Assembly (NCBI RefSeq): GCF_001879205.1
Contig: NZ_MLFK01000005.1
Location: forward strand, 124,001-188,000
Length of the DNA stretch: 64,000 nt
Source of the DNA: Flavobacterium johnsoniae
GTDB lineage: Bacteria; Bacteroidota; Bacteroidia; Flavobacteriales; Flavobacteriaceae
Direction of reading: 5' to 3'
The position numbers and the translations under genes were made by a program. Shown in pieces: positions 15,472 to 23,849 of this stretch. The notes under the pieces are model-generated. The model saw only the letters and a program-made list of their open reading frames with translations, was not told the DNA's origin and did not search any database. How positions within the stretch are numbered: the stretch's first letter is position 1; every line of letters starts with the position of its first letter.

Positions 15472-16464
15472 TTAAAGTCTGGCTGGTTCAACCCATTTAA
15501 AGATGTGGCTTTCAGCAGGAATAACAATTCTTTCAGAAATTCTAGCCATACGTGCCGGTAATTTCATCAAGTAATCACGTGCTTTTTCTGCTTCATCAGT
15601 TAAGTTTGTGATTTTATCAATTTCCCATTTGTTGATTAATTTCTGCATAATATCAACATAATCGTTTGCGGTATAAACACCTATACGTTGTGCAGAATCA
15701 GAAAACTGCTCAAAAGCAGAACTGATTTTTTGACCGGATTCTCTTAAGAAATGTGCCGGCATAACGATTTTTTGTTTCATCATGTATTGAAAAGCCAACA
15801 TCATTTCGCTAGGGTCAACCTGAAAAATTCTGGTTACAAACTCGCTGTAAGCATGGTGATGACGCATTTCGTCACCTGCGATCATTTTACACATTTTAGA
15901 CAACTTGTTATCGCCAAATTTCTTTGCGATCTGTGCTACTCTATTGTGAGAAACGTAAGTTGCTAATTCCTGAAAACTAGTGTATACAAAGTTTTTGTAC
16001 GGGTCAGTTCCAGTTCCAATATCAAAACCGTCGTTGATTAAATGCTGTGTTGTCATTTCGATTTCACGCATGTTAACACGACCAGACAAATACAAGTATT
16101 TATTTAAAAGATCTCCGTGGCGGTTTTCTTCTCCGGTCCATTGTCTGATCCATTTCGACCAGCCATTACCACCATTCTCCACCTGGTTTACTCCTTCTAC
16201 ATCCATTAACCATGATTCGTATGTTGGAAGCGCTTCTTCGGTAATTGTGTCACCCACAAGCGTTACCCAGAAATCGTATGGCAATTCTTTAGCAATTTCG
16301 CGTAGTTCCTTTACCTCCTCGAAGAAATTTTCTCCTTCAGAATTAGGCAGGAAATCTGACGGCTGCCAAATTTTTTCCACCGGAATTAAATACTGTTCAA
16401 CGAAGCTGTCAACGTTTTTTTCCAAAAACTGCATCACTTCTAATCTAATGTTTTTTATAGACAT
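15472..16464 (-). CDS. Acyl-[acyl-carrier-protein] desaturase
   Basis: The 330-residue protein is a soluble ferritin-like diiron enzyme that introduces a double bond into acyl-ACP, adjusting membrane fluidity. Both diiron signatures are present: GEENRHGD (Glu113, His116) and GDEMRHHHAY (Glu199, His202). The Glu/His pair in SFQELATYVSH (Glu166, His173) is also visible. The length matches plant and bacterial stearoyl-ACP desaturases without a transit peptide. The upstream gene on the same strand encodes a PlsC acyltransferase, ending 45 bases before the start, so the two probably form one lipid-synthesis operon read from the promoter near 17276. A hairpin terminator lies about 70 bases after the stop. 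Confidence 0.95.
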   Translation of the reverse strand: MSIKNIRLEVMQFLEKNVDSFVEQYLIPVEKIWQPSDFLPNSEGENFFEEVKELREIAKELPYDFWVTLVGDTITEEALPTYESWLMDVEGVNQVENGGNGWSKWIRQWTGEENRHGDLLNKYLYLSGRVNMREIEMTTQHLINDGFDIGTGTDPYKNFVYTSFQELATYVSHNRVAQIAKKFGDNKLSKMCKMIAGDEMRHHHAYSEFVTRIFQVDPSEMMLAFQYMMKQKIVMPAHFLRESGQKISSAFEQFSDSAQRIGVYTANDYVDIMQKLINKWEIDKITNLTDEAEKARDYLMKLPARMARISERIVIPAESHIFKWVEPARL

Positions 16465-16509
16465 TACTTATTTTAAATTTGGGATTTACGTTTTAGCTCG
16501 GACTAAAAC

Positions 16510-17256
16510 TTAAACCTGTTTATACTCGTTTACTCCTTCCACTACTGCTTTCTCTGTTAATTTCATTAACTCGGCAAAATCATAATCTTTTACTGCCATA
16601 GCTTTATGAACTGTAAAAGACAGACGGTTTCCTAATCCAACAGGAAACATACCATAGCGAACCATTTTCCATGAATTGTTAATACTTACCGGAACAACAT
16701 ACGCTGATGGTGCGTATTTGCATAGAATTTTTAAACCGCTTTGGGCAAATTCTTTAGGTTTCCCTGTTTTGCTGCGGGTTCCTTCCGGGAAGATTACAGC
16801 AGATCTAGTGTTTTTTTCTATATATTCAGACAAGCCTTTGATTACTGGAATCGCTTGTTTAGGGTCTTTACGGTCTATTAAAACAGATCCTCCGTGGCGT
16901 AAATTAAAAGATACACTCGGAATTCCGCTTCCTAACTCTTTCTTACTTACAAATTTACAATGAAAACGTCTAAAGTACCAAATCATTGCCACGATATCGT
17001 ACATACTTTGATGATTAGAGACAAAAATAATAGGAACTCCGGTTGGAATTGTATCTACACCGGTAACTTTATAAGTTGTTCCAACTAGGTTTGTGCATTT
17101 TAAAAGCGAGAAATTTAAATAATCAACGCTTTTTTTGTGCGCCTGATAACCAAAAAGATTAAGGCAGATCCATTGTATTGGATGAAATACCGCCAAACAC
17201 AAACCAAAACATAAATAATAAATTACAGAGATTGGATATGAAATTATCTTTTGCAT
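16510..17256 (-). CDS. plsC: 1-acyl-sn-glycerol-3-phosphate acyltransferase (PlsC-type)
   Basis: A 248-residue membrane-associated acyltransferase that acylates lysophosphatidate to phosphatidate in phospholipid synthesis. The four family motifs are visible: SNHQSMYD (His82, Asp87 of the HX4D motif), GSVLIDRKD (residues 123-131), FPEGTRSKTG (156-165) and the proline-containing VVPVSINNSW. A hydrophobic N-terminal segment (residues 8-30) anchors it to the inner membrane. It is the first gene of an operon with the acyl-ACP desaturase. A second, divergent homologue is present at 59898-60653. Confidence 0.92.
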   Translation of the reverse strand: MQKIISYPISVIYYLCFGLCLAVFHPIQWICLNLFGYQAHKKSVDYLNFSLLKCTNLVGTTYKVTGVDTIPTGVPIIFVSNHQSMYDIVAMIWYFRRFHCKFVSKKELGSGIPSVSFNLRHGGSVLIDRKDPKQAIPVIKGLSEYIEKNTRSAVIFPEGTRSKTGKPKEFAQSGLKILCKYAPSAYVVPVSINNSWKMVRYGMFPVGLGNRLSFTVHKAMAVKDYDFAELMKLTEKAVVEGVNEYKQV

Positions 17257-17275
17257 GCTTGAAAAAATTTGAGGT

Positions 17276-17283
17276 CAAAAGTA
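17276..17283 (-). promoter_or_regulatory. -7 promoter box of the plsC-desaturase operon
   Basis: The minus strand reads TACTTTTG (TAnnTTTG), 19 bases before the plsC ATG. It is divergent from the rnpA promoter, whose -33 begins about 37 bases away. Confidence 0.55.
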
Positions 17284-17319
17284 GTAAATATATTTTTAGC
17301 GGTATAAAATTTGAAAACA

Positions 17320-17351
17320 ATAACCGTTTTTATGGTTTAATTGTACCTTTG
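17320..17351 (+). promoter_or_regulatory. rnpA promoter
   Basis: TTTG (17320-17323), a 20-bp spacer and TACCTTTG (17344-17351) match the Bacteroidota consensus. The expected transcription start leaves about 26 bases before the rnpA ATG. Confidence 0.75.
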
Positions 17352-17382
17352 TCCATAAAATTGCAAATTTTTTCTGAATTAA

Positions 17383-17787
17383 ATGAACTTCACTTACCCT
17401 AAAAATGAACGCTTAAAGAGCAAAACGACGATTGGATTACTTTTTTCTGAAGGGAAATCTGTTTCAAAATATCCGCTTCGTCTGGTTTACCGTCAAGCGG
17501 AACAAGAGTATCAGGGTAATACAAAAGTTGGGGTTTCGGTTTCTAAGAAATACTTTAAAAAAGCCGTTGACAGAAATTATTTCAAAAGGGTTTTAAGAGA
17601 AACCTATCGGTTAAACAAACACCTGCTTCTGGATAATCTAGATCAGCCCTATTCTTTCATGCTTTTTTATCAGACAAAAGACAGATTAACATACGAAGAA
17701 ATCAATACCAAAACGATTCAGTTGTTTGAGAAATTTTTGCAGCAGCTAAACAAAACTCCCGATTCTGAAATCAAAAAAGATTTGTAA
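17383..17787 (+). CDS. rnpA: Ribonuclease P protein component
   Basis: A 134-residue basic cytosolic protein that assists the RNase P RNA in trimming tRNA 5' leaders. The family signature is AVDRNYFKRVLRETYR (the RNR motif, here DRNYFKR) after VGVSVSKKYFKKA, and the N-terminus NERLKSKTTIGLLFSEG is typical. Length is slightly above the usual 110-120 because of a C-terminal tail (NKTPDSEIKKDL). It starts a run of plus-strand genes, with a DUF4349 lipoprotein gene after 80 bases, then ctp and an OmpA-domain gene. It is not next to dnaA or rpmH here, which is usual for Flavobacterium but unlike most other bacteria. Confidence 0.93.
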   Translation: MNFTYPKNERLKSKTTIGLLFSEGKSVSKYPLRLVYRQAEQEYQGNTKVGVSVSKKYFKKAVDRNYFKRVLRETYRLNKHLLLDNLDQPYSFMLFYQTKDRLTYEEINTKTIQLFEKFLQQLNKTPDSEIKKDL

Positions 17788-17867
17788 AGCTTAAAAGTCA
17801 ACTTTGTACTCTAAATCAGATAAAAAATTATAAAAAAATTGTAGTTTTAGCACTAAATTGAAATTTT

Positions 17868-18695
17868 ATGCGATACATTTTCTTTTTATATGTCGTTTTT
17901 TTGATTCTTTCGGGCTGCAATAAAGCTGATGCAAATTATGAAGATATGGCTATAAGTGCCATAAAAGTTACTCCTCCACCTCCGCCTGCTGCAGGAGCAA
18001 GCTATAAAGATGAAGATAAAAATGACGCTCCTCCGGAAATTCCGCAGAAAATAATCAAACAAGCATCGCTTCGATTTGAATCGAATGATTTAGAAACTTC
18101 ATTCAACCAAATCAAAAACGCCGTAATTGCAAATAAAGGAAAAATCATAAACGATTCTGAAGGAAAAGATTATCAAACAATTTATAGAAGCCTAACCGTA
18201 AAAGTTCCAAGTGAGAACTTTGACAGCTTTTTGAATTCAGTTTCTAAAGGTGTATCGTATTTTGAAAGAAAAGAAATTTCGGCAGAAGATGTTACAGAGC
18301 AATATATTGATCTCACAACAAGATTAAAAAACAAACGAAAACTGGAAGAACGTTATCTTCAAATTCTGCAAAAAGCCACCAAAATAAGTGAGATTCTGGA
18401 AATCGAAAAACAAATCTCTATTATTCGTGAAGAAATTGAAGCCAAAGAAGGCCAGCTGAAATATTTAGAAAGCCGCGTTTCTGAAAGCACTTTTACAATT
18501 GAGTTTTATAAAACGCTGCCACAGCAGGAAGCTGTACAATCATCATACGGATCTAAAATCTGGACGGCCATTAAGTCTGGATTTTTTTGTTTGTCCAGCT
18601 TCTTTATATCAATTATCAGCATTTGGCCGTTTATTATTATATTTTGTGTATTAGCCTATTTTATTAGAAAAAGATTTAAAAGAAAAAAACCATAG
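17868..18695 (+). CDS. DUF4349 lipoprotein
   Basis: A 275-residue protein with a lipobox in LILSGCNKAD (Cys17), a Pro-rich linker (TPPPPPAAGA), and a DUF4349 body: QASLRFESNDLETSFNQIK and YFERKEISAEDVTEQYIDL followed by a coiled-coil hairpin with TRLKNKRKLEERYLQIL and EILEIEKQISIIREEIEAK. A C-terminal hydrophobic helix (about residues 236-260) suggests a second membrane contact. DUF4349 proteins are envelope proteins of unknown function. The stop lies 2 bases before the ATG of the S41 peptidase gene, so the two are co-translated and probably act on the same envelope process. Confidence 0.85.
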   Translation: MRYIFFLYVVFLILSGCNKADANYEDMAISAIKVTPPPPPAAGASYKDEDKNDAPPEIPQKIIKQASLRFESNDLETSFNQIKNAVIANKGKIINDSEGKDYQTIYRSLTVKVPSENFDSFLNSVSKGVSYFERKEISAEDVTEQYIDLTTRLKNKRKLEERYLQILQKATKISEILEIEKQISIIREEIEAKEGQLKYLESRVSESTFTIEFYKTLPQQEAVQSSYGSKIWTAIKSGFFCLSSFFISIISIWPFIIIFCVLAYFIRKRFKRKKP

Positions 18696-18697
18696 TC

Positions 18698-20335
18698 ATG
18701 TATCCTTATTTCAAGAAGAAATTCATCATACCAGCTGTTGCAGCAGGATTTTTATTTGTTGGAACCAGTTTCAAAGAAGACTTTTTTGAGATTGCCAAAC
18801 AAATCGAAATCTTCACCACATTGTTTAAAGCAGTAAACACCAATTATGTAGACGAAACGAATCCGGGTGATTTAATGGACAAAGCCATTAAAAGCATGCT
18901 CGGAAGTTTAGATCCGTACACAGTTTACTTTAACGAACAGGATGTTGTTAATTTCAAAATCAACAATACGGGAGAATATACCGGAATTGGCGCTATGATC
19001 GCGCGCAAAAAAGATCGATTAATTGTTCGCGAACCTTATAAAAATTACCCTGCAGACAAAGCCGGTTTAAAAGCAGGTGATGAAATTATTCAGATTGGCG
19101 ATGTTTTAATTGCTGATTTTAAAGATGATGCGTCACAATTATTAAAGGGAACCAAAAACACTAAAATTGCTATAAAATACCTTCGTCAGGGAAAAACCTT
19201 TACAACCGAATTGGTTTTAGATGAAGTTGATATTAAATCGGTTCCGTTTTATGGAAAAATTGATGAGAAAACCGGTTATATCGTTCTGGCACATTTTAGC
19301 AGAAAAGCTTCGGCAGAAGTTAAAGAGGCTTTGGAAAAACTAAAAGCGGATGGTGCAACTCAGATTGTTTTGGATTTAAGAGGAAATCCAGGCGGACTTT
19401 TAAACGAAGCGATTGACATCTGTAATTTATTTGTGCCGAAAAACGAAGTGATTGTAACTACAAAATCAAGAATCGAAAAACATAACAATACCTATAAAAC
19501 GACTAAAGAACCTATTGATACTCAGATTCCGCTTGCTATTTTAGTGAATGGAAGAAGTGCATCGGCATCTGAAATTGTTTCCGGAGCTTTGCAGGATTTA
19601 GATCGTGCTGTAATTTTAGGAAGCCGCAGTTTTGGAAAAGGTTTGGTACAGCGTTCTGTAGATTTGACTTACGGGACTCAGTTGAAAGTTACGATTTCGC
19701 GTTACTACACTCCATCCGGGCGCTGCATTCAGGCCCTTGATTATGCACATAAGGACAAAAACGGCGTTGCTCAAAAAACAGATTCTAAAAACTTCAATGC
19801 CTTTAAAACCCGAAAAGGAAGAACGGTTTATGATGGAGGTGGTGTTTTACCTGATATTGAATTAGAAGATGCCAAAATGAGCCCAATTACGACTGCTCTT
19901 TTGAAAAATGACGGAATCTTTGATTATGCTACTACGTACTATTATAAAAATCCAAATTTAGGTGATAAAATTCCTGTGGTTACAGATGCTGATTATGTGA
20001 GTTTTAAACAATACCTGAAAGCAAACAAAATCAGTTTTGATACTGAAACTGAAGTTGCCCTGAAAAACACTTTGGCTGCAGCCAAAAACGAAAAAATAGA
20101 CGAAACAATTGCTCCGGAATATCAACAATTATTAGCCGCATTAGAGAAAAGCGAAACCACATTATTAGATAAAAACCAAAAAGAAATTAGAGGTTTGATT
20201 CAGGAAGAGCTTATTAAGAGATACCAATACCAGGAAGGTTTGTATCAATTTTATATTAAAAACAATTCAGAAATTAAGAGAGCAGTAAGCGTATTAAATA
20301 ATCAGACTGAATATAAAACGATTTTAAAAATGTAG
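18698..20335 (+). CDS. ctpA: C-terminal processing peptidase (S41 family)
   Basis: A 545-residue periplasmic serine protease. An N-terminal hydrophobic anchor (residues 8-24) is followed by a PDZ domain (about 92-170, EYTGIGAMIARKKDRLIV and PADKAGLKAGDEIIQIGD). The S41 catalytic core follows, with NGRSASASEIVSGALQD (likely nucleophile Ser289) and GSRSFGKGLVQ (Lys314), spaced 25 residues as in CtpA. Such proteases trim or degrade proteins from the C-terminus. A C-terminal helical extension (about 430-545) is longer than in the minimal family. It lies 2 bases after the DUF4349 gene and 3 bases before the OmpA-domain gene, forming a tight three-gene unit for envelope maintenance. Confidence 0.94.
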   Translation: MYPYFKKKFIIPAVAAGFLFVGTSFKEDFFEIAKQIEIFTTLFKAVNTNYVDETNPGDLMDKAIKSMLGSLDPYTVYFNEQDVVNFKINNTGEYTGIGAMIARKKDRLIVREPYKNYPADKAGLKAGDEIIQIGDVLIADFKDDASQLLKGTKNTKIAIKYLRQGKTFTTELVLDEVDIKSVPFYGKIDEKTGYIVLAHFSRKASAEVKEALEKLKADGATQIVLDLRGNPGGLLNEAIDICNLFVPKNEVIVTTKSRIEKHNNTYKTTKEPIDTQIPLAILVNGRSASASEIVSGALQDLDRAVILGSRSFGKGLVQRSVDLTYGTQLKVTISRYYTPSGRCIQALDYAHKDKNGVAQKTDSKNFNAFKTRKGRTVYDGGGVLPDIELEDAKMSPITTALLKNDGIFDYATTYYYKNPNLGDKIPVVTDADYVSFKQYLKANKISFDTETEVALKNTLAAAKNEKIDETIAPEYQQLLAALEKSETTLLDKNQKEIRGLIQEELIKRYQYQEGLYQFYIKNNSEIKRAVSVLNNQTEYKTILKM

Positions 20336-20338
20336 AAA

Positions 20339-21142
20339 ATGAAACTTTACCGGGTCCTTTTTTTGTTTATTATTTACAATTTATCGGCGCAGCAAAAACC
20401 AATCGAAACCGTGTATTTTGATTTCGATAAATATGATCTTACTGAACCGCAGGTAAAAGTTGTAAATAACTTTATAAAATCTATAGACACGGCAAGAGTT
20501 GAATCTATACAGATTTACGGCTACTGCGATGACCGCGGTACTGATGATTATAATTTCCGATTGTCTCACGATCGGGTTAATACGATACAAAACTTATTAC
20601 TTTCTTCGGGATTTAAGGAAAGTAAAATTGTTATTCTCGAAGGAAAAGGGCGTGTGGTCGTAAGGCCTGATACGGTTGAGAATCTTTACGAAACCCGTCT
20701 GCGAAATCGGCGAGTTGACTTGATTGTCGTTAAACGCAATAGTTTCGGCAAAGGCATTTATACTTCCTTCAAGGACAAACTAAAAGTGGGCGATAAAATT
20801 TACCTCGAAAGCATTTTATTTGACCTTGGAAGTTCCAGATTAACCCAAAATTCAAAAAAAGAACTAGATAATATCGCAACGACACTCCTAAAGCAAAAAA
20901 ACATTCAGTTTGAAATTAGAGGTCATGTATGCTGTACTCCGGAAATTTATAATGACGGAATTGACAAGGATACTAAAGAAAGAAAGCTTTCCTGGAATCG
21001 CGCCAAAAGCGTTTTTAATTATTTGAGTTCAAAGAAAGTTTCTAAAAACAGAATGACATATCAAGGTTGCGGTAATAGATTTCCGTTGAAAAGAGGCGAT
21101 AATTACGATCGTCGTGTCGAATTTTTAATTACAAAGATTTAA
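20339..21142 (+). CDS. Exported protein with two OmpA-like peptidoglycan-binding domains
   Basis: A 267-residue exported protein with two tandem OmpA C-terminal domains and no barrel. The first (about residues 22-125) has VYFDFDKYDLTE and GYCDDRGTDDYNFRLSHDRV; its end reads LRNRRVDLIVV. The second (about 155-267) has ILFDLGSSRLTQNSKKELD, IRGHVCCTPE and a terminal YDRRVEFLI. The second copy lacks the usual D-x-x-G-x-x-x-x-N loop intact and carries two adjacent cysteines, so it may not bind diaminopimelate the same way. The N-terminus (LYRVLFLFIIYNLSAQ) is a signal peptide. It follows ctpA after 3 bases and is the last gene of that unit. Confidence 0.85.
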   Translation: MKLYRVLFLFIIYNLSAQQKPIETVYFDFDKYDLTEPQVKVVNNFIKSIDTARVESIQIYGYCDDRGTDDYNFRLSHDRVNTIQNLLLSSGFKESKIVILEGKGRVVVRPDTVENLYETRLRNRRVDLIVVKRNSFGKGIYTSFKDKLKVGDKIYLESILFDLGSSRLTQNSKKELDNIATTLLKQKNIQFEIRGHVCCTPEIYNDGIDKDTKERKLSWNRAKSVFNYLSSKKVSKNRMTYQGCGNRFPLKRGDNYDRRVEFLITKI

Positions 21143-21351
21143 ATTTTATCGACAGGAAAATTTAAAGTATTCCAAATTTTATATTTAAAGTTTTACTCTA
21201 AACTACACTACTAATTTATTCTTTTAAAGATAATTATAATTAATAATAAAACCACAAAATAAATATCGCAACAAAGTTGCTTTAACAAATAAAGCAACTG
21301 ATCGTTAAAAGAATCTAGCTCTTTTGAGAAGTAGCTGCTAATTTAATTTCA

Positions 21352-21798
21352 TCAACTCTTTATCATTTCTATATGCGGAATATTATCCTCTAAATACATT
21401 TCGCTAGATTGCACAAAACCGTGACTTTCATAAAATCTCTTCAAATACAATTGCGCACCAATTGTAATTTTATCTTTATTGAAATTCGATTTTATGCCAG
21501 CAATTGCTTCGCGCATTAAATCATGACCCCATTTTCTGTCGCGATAATTGACATCGACCACTACTCTTCCTATTGAAGCGTTATCAAAACTAATTCCGGC
21601 ATCAAACAGACGCGAATAGGCCACAATTTTACCATCATATTCTCCAATTAAGTGAAGCGCTTTCTTATCCTTACCGTCATGATCCAAATAAACGCAGTTT
21701 TGCTCGACTACAAAGATTTCACTTCTAAGTTTGAGTAAATCATATAGCTCATTTACATTTAATGCCTCAAAGGGCTTTATTTTCCATTTCAGCTCCAT
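21352..21798 (-). CDS. GNAT acetyltransferase, ElaA-like
   Basis: A 148-residue cytosolic protein of the GNAT fold. The acetyl-CoA loop region reads GRVVVDVNYRDRKWGHDLMREA (residues about 78-99), matching the R/Q-x-x-G-x-G/A type pattern in degenerate form. LRSEIFVVEQNCVYLDHDGKD near residues 25-45 is the ElaA signature, followed by LYLKRFYESHGFV. ElaA relatives acetylate an unknown small molecule or protein. The gene stands alone, with a weak -7 match at 21865-21872 (TAATTTTG on the minus strand) 66 bases upstream. No link to neighbours was seen. Confidence 0.88.
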   Translation of the reverse strand: MELKWKIKPFEALNVNELYDLLKLRSEIFVVEQNCVYLDHDGKDKKALHLIGEYDGKIVAYSRLFDAGISFDNASIGRVVVDVNYRDRKWGHDLMREAIAGIKSNFNKDKITIGAQLYLKRFYESHGFVQSSEMYLEDNIPHIEMIKS

Positions 21799-21891
21799 TT
21801 CTTATATTGTTTGTTGTTTCTGTTTGTTCTTTAGTGCTCAAAACTAATTTTAACTTTATGAGAACAAAATTACATCAATATTGCTAAATGA

Positions 21892-21922
21892 AAATCCCGA
21901 CTGCAAAATGCAATCGGGATTT
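21892..21922 (-). terminator. Terminator after the DUF1579 gene
   Basis: A stem of 13 pairs with one mismatch (21892-21905 with 21909-21922, core AAATCCCGA) over a 3-base loop, followed on the minus strand by T-rich sequence. A second small palindrome (TCCCGAAGTCTCGGGA, 21946-21961) lies between it and the gene. Confidence 0.75.
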
Positions 21923-21976
21923 CTATTTTATAACACAAGCTTTTGTCCCGAAGTCTCGGGATTGAGAGATCTGTTA

Positions 21977-22624
21977 TTATTTTTTCTTCATGATGATTTC
22001 CATGCTTTTATATTCTTCCCCATTTTTGGTGTCGAACATTTCCATTTTACGGGTTGTGGCGTCTACAATAGTATACACTTCTCTATAAGGAGATTTAATT
22101 CCGTTTATCGGATTTACTACATCGCCTTTTAATTCCATGCTTTTTGTTTTTTCATCAAATTTCCCTGTAGCAACCATCATTCCGGTTCCCATATTATCAA
22201 TAAAGGTTGTAGTGTATTCTTTGCTTGCATTATTATAAGCAAGTGTACTTTTTCCTTCAAACGGCGCTCCCATAATTTTGCCCACATAGTTGGCTTCCTG
22301 GTAACGTCCGCCCAAAATCATTTTTACAGTTGCAACAGAAGATGCTTTCTCGGGTTTGCTGTCTTTCTCGTACCAAAAAGTCATATCACAGTTCCATGTT
22401 CCCACTTCATCGCTCATTAACTTGTGAGGTTCTCCCGGAGTTGCATAATCCTGCCATGCTTTGGCTTGTGCTGCAGAATCTACAGGTGCTTCTGCAACGG
22501 GTGTTTCGGTTTTAGTACCATCCAATTTTAGACTGTCTGCATTTGAGGTTTCCGTTTTTACTTCCTTTTTGCAAGAAGCAAAACACAGTGCTATTATTAC
22601 TAGTGTTGCGGTTAAATTTTTCAT
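21977..22624 (-). CDS. DUF1579 lipoprotein
   Basis: A 215-residue exported lipoprotein: LVIIALCFASCKKE contains the lipobox (Cys18). After an Ala/Glu/Thr-rich linker (residues 24-55) comes a DUF1579 domain, with GTWNCDMTFWYEKDS and ILGGRYQEANYVGKIMGAPFEG in the first half and EYTTTFIDNMGTGMMVATGKF in the second. The family is a lipocalin-like beta barrel of unknown role. It is monocistronic with a -7 box (22653-22660, TACTTTTG on the minus strand) 28 bases upstream and a terminator after it. Confidence 0.85.
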   Translation of the reverse strand: MKNLTATLVIIALCFASCKKEVKTETSNADSLKLDGTKTETPVAEAPVDSAAQAKAWQDYATPGEPHKLMSDEVGTWNCDMTFWYEKDSKPEKASSVATVKMILGGRYQEANYVGKIMGAPFEGKSTLAYNNASKEYTTTFIDNMGTGMMVATGKFDEKTKSMELKGDVVNPINGIKSPYREVYTIVDATTRKMEMFDTKNGEEYKSMEIIMKKK

Positions 22625-22652
22625 AAGTATTTGTTTTTATGTTTGTTACAAA

Positions 22653-22660
22653 CAAAAGTA
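22653..22660 (-). promoter_or_regulatory. -7 promoter box of the DUF1579 gene
   Basis: The minus strand reads TACTTTTG (TAnnTTTG), 28 bases before the ATG. No -33 element was recognised. Confidence 0.5.
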
Positions 22661-22690
22661 TGAAATTAATTAACGTTGTTTAAAGTTTAA

Positions 22691-22826
22691 GGTTTCAAGT
22701 TTTTAAATCGCATACATGCGATCTACCATATAAGAAATTTAAGAAAACATTAAAAAGACTTGCGTAACCCTTGGTGAACTAGGTGTCAAAAAATCTGAAA
22801 CTTGAAACCTGAAACCTGAAAACCAA
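22691..22826. repeat. Intergenic repeat with inverted ends and CTGAAAC units
   Basis: GGTTTCAAGTTT (22691-22702) is the exact inverse of AAACTTGAAACC (22798-22809), which continues with two more ACCTGAA units. The interior carries TTGGTGAACTAGGTGTC, a wording that I associate with flavobacterial intergenic repeats. No ORF. It separates the DUF1579 gene from DUF4837. Confidence 0.65.
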
Positions 22827-22834
22827 AATAAATC

Positions 22835-23803
22835 TTATCGCTTGTCTATTTTGACTGATTTTATGATGGCTTCTAAATCCAGCATCAGGTCACGTTCTTG
22901 ATTTGAGGGAGAGTAACAAAATCCTTCAATCACCAAAACTCTATTGTAAACTGGGTCGACGATTGCGTAGTTTATAAAAGGGCCGGCCATAAAGTCATTT
23001 TTAAGTTCCCAGTTTCCCTTGGTTTCAAACGCTTCTTTGCCATCGAGCGTAGTGTTAGAAAAATATGGTGCATAAGCTTCACCGGTAATCATTGGAGTAT
23101 TGGGTTCACGGCCTTTGATATAACGGCCTATAGAATCTCTCATTTTAATAATATTGCCTACTACATTTCCCTTGGTTTTGAAATTGTGAAGCGGAATCTG
23201 GTAAATTAATAAACTGGTATTACCGCTTATAATATCCTTTTTGAGCCAGATGAAATTCTTTTTATGCAAAACATATTCATATCCTGTTGGAATTTGAATG
23301 TCGATATGAAATTTGTTTTTAATAACAGCAGGGTTTAAAAGAGATTTGCTGTTGTCTTCCTGGATTTTTTCAATCTCGGCATCGCGAATCATTTTGATGA
23401 TTTGCGCCGAATTTAATTCGATACTGCAAATGATATCATCTATCGATTTTCCGTAAATACGAAAAGTATTGTGCGGTAAAGATTTACTATGAATTACTTC
23501 AAACTTTTCGTTTGCGGTTTTCTTAACTACAATAATGCTTCGGCTGTCGGTTACAAATCCTTCAAGAAGTTTTGCAGGATATTGATTGATGGTAAATAAC
23601 GGTTCTTCCTGAGTTAAACCCAGAACCGGTGAGGCAAATTTATTTCGAATAGTATCACCTACTTCGCCATACCATAATTGATCGTCTATAATTATAGAAA
23701 TAGTATTGGCTTTTCCAGAAACAGGCTGCGACTGTTTATCTGTTTTTAAACAAGAAATCAGTAGAAACGGAAGTATTATAAATAAAAAATGGGTTTTATT
23801 CAT
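22835..23803 (-). CDS. DUF4837 lipoprotein
   Basis: A 322-residue lipoprotein with the signal LFIILPFLLISCLKTD (lipobox ISC, Cys18). The body matches DUF4837: SIIIDDQLWYGEVGDTIRNKF (here written across residues about 36-56), then QEEPLFTINQYP, and near the end YAPYFSNTTLDGKEAFETKG with GFCYSPSNQERDLMLDLEAI. The family is confined to Bacteroidota and has no known activity. It lies 46 bases after the LysM transglycosylase gene on the same strand, a pairing that suggests a role in cell-wall remodelling. It probably shares the mltD promoter. Confidence 0.85.
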   Translation of the reverse strand: MNKTHFLFIILPFLLISCLKTDKQSQPVSGKANTISIIIDDQLWYGEVGDTIRNKFASPVLGLTQEEPLFTINQYPAKLLEGFVTDSRSIIVVKKTANEKFEVIHSKSLPHNTFRIYGKSIDDIICSIELNSAQIIKMIRDAEIEKIQEDNSKSLLNPAVIKNKFHIDIQIPTGYEYVLHKKNFIWLKKDIISGNTSLLIYQIPLHNFKTKGNVVGNIIKMRDSIGRYIKGREPNTPMITGEAYAPYFSNTTLDGKEAFETKGNWELKNDFMAGPFINYAIVDPVYNRVLVIEGFCYSPSNQERDLMLDLEAIIKSVKIDKR

Positions 23804-23849
23804 TTTATTAATTTATGAAATAAAACCCAAATTTAAATAAGATTTTTTA

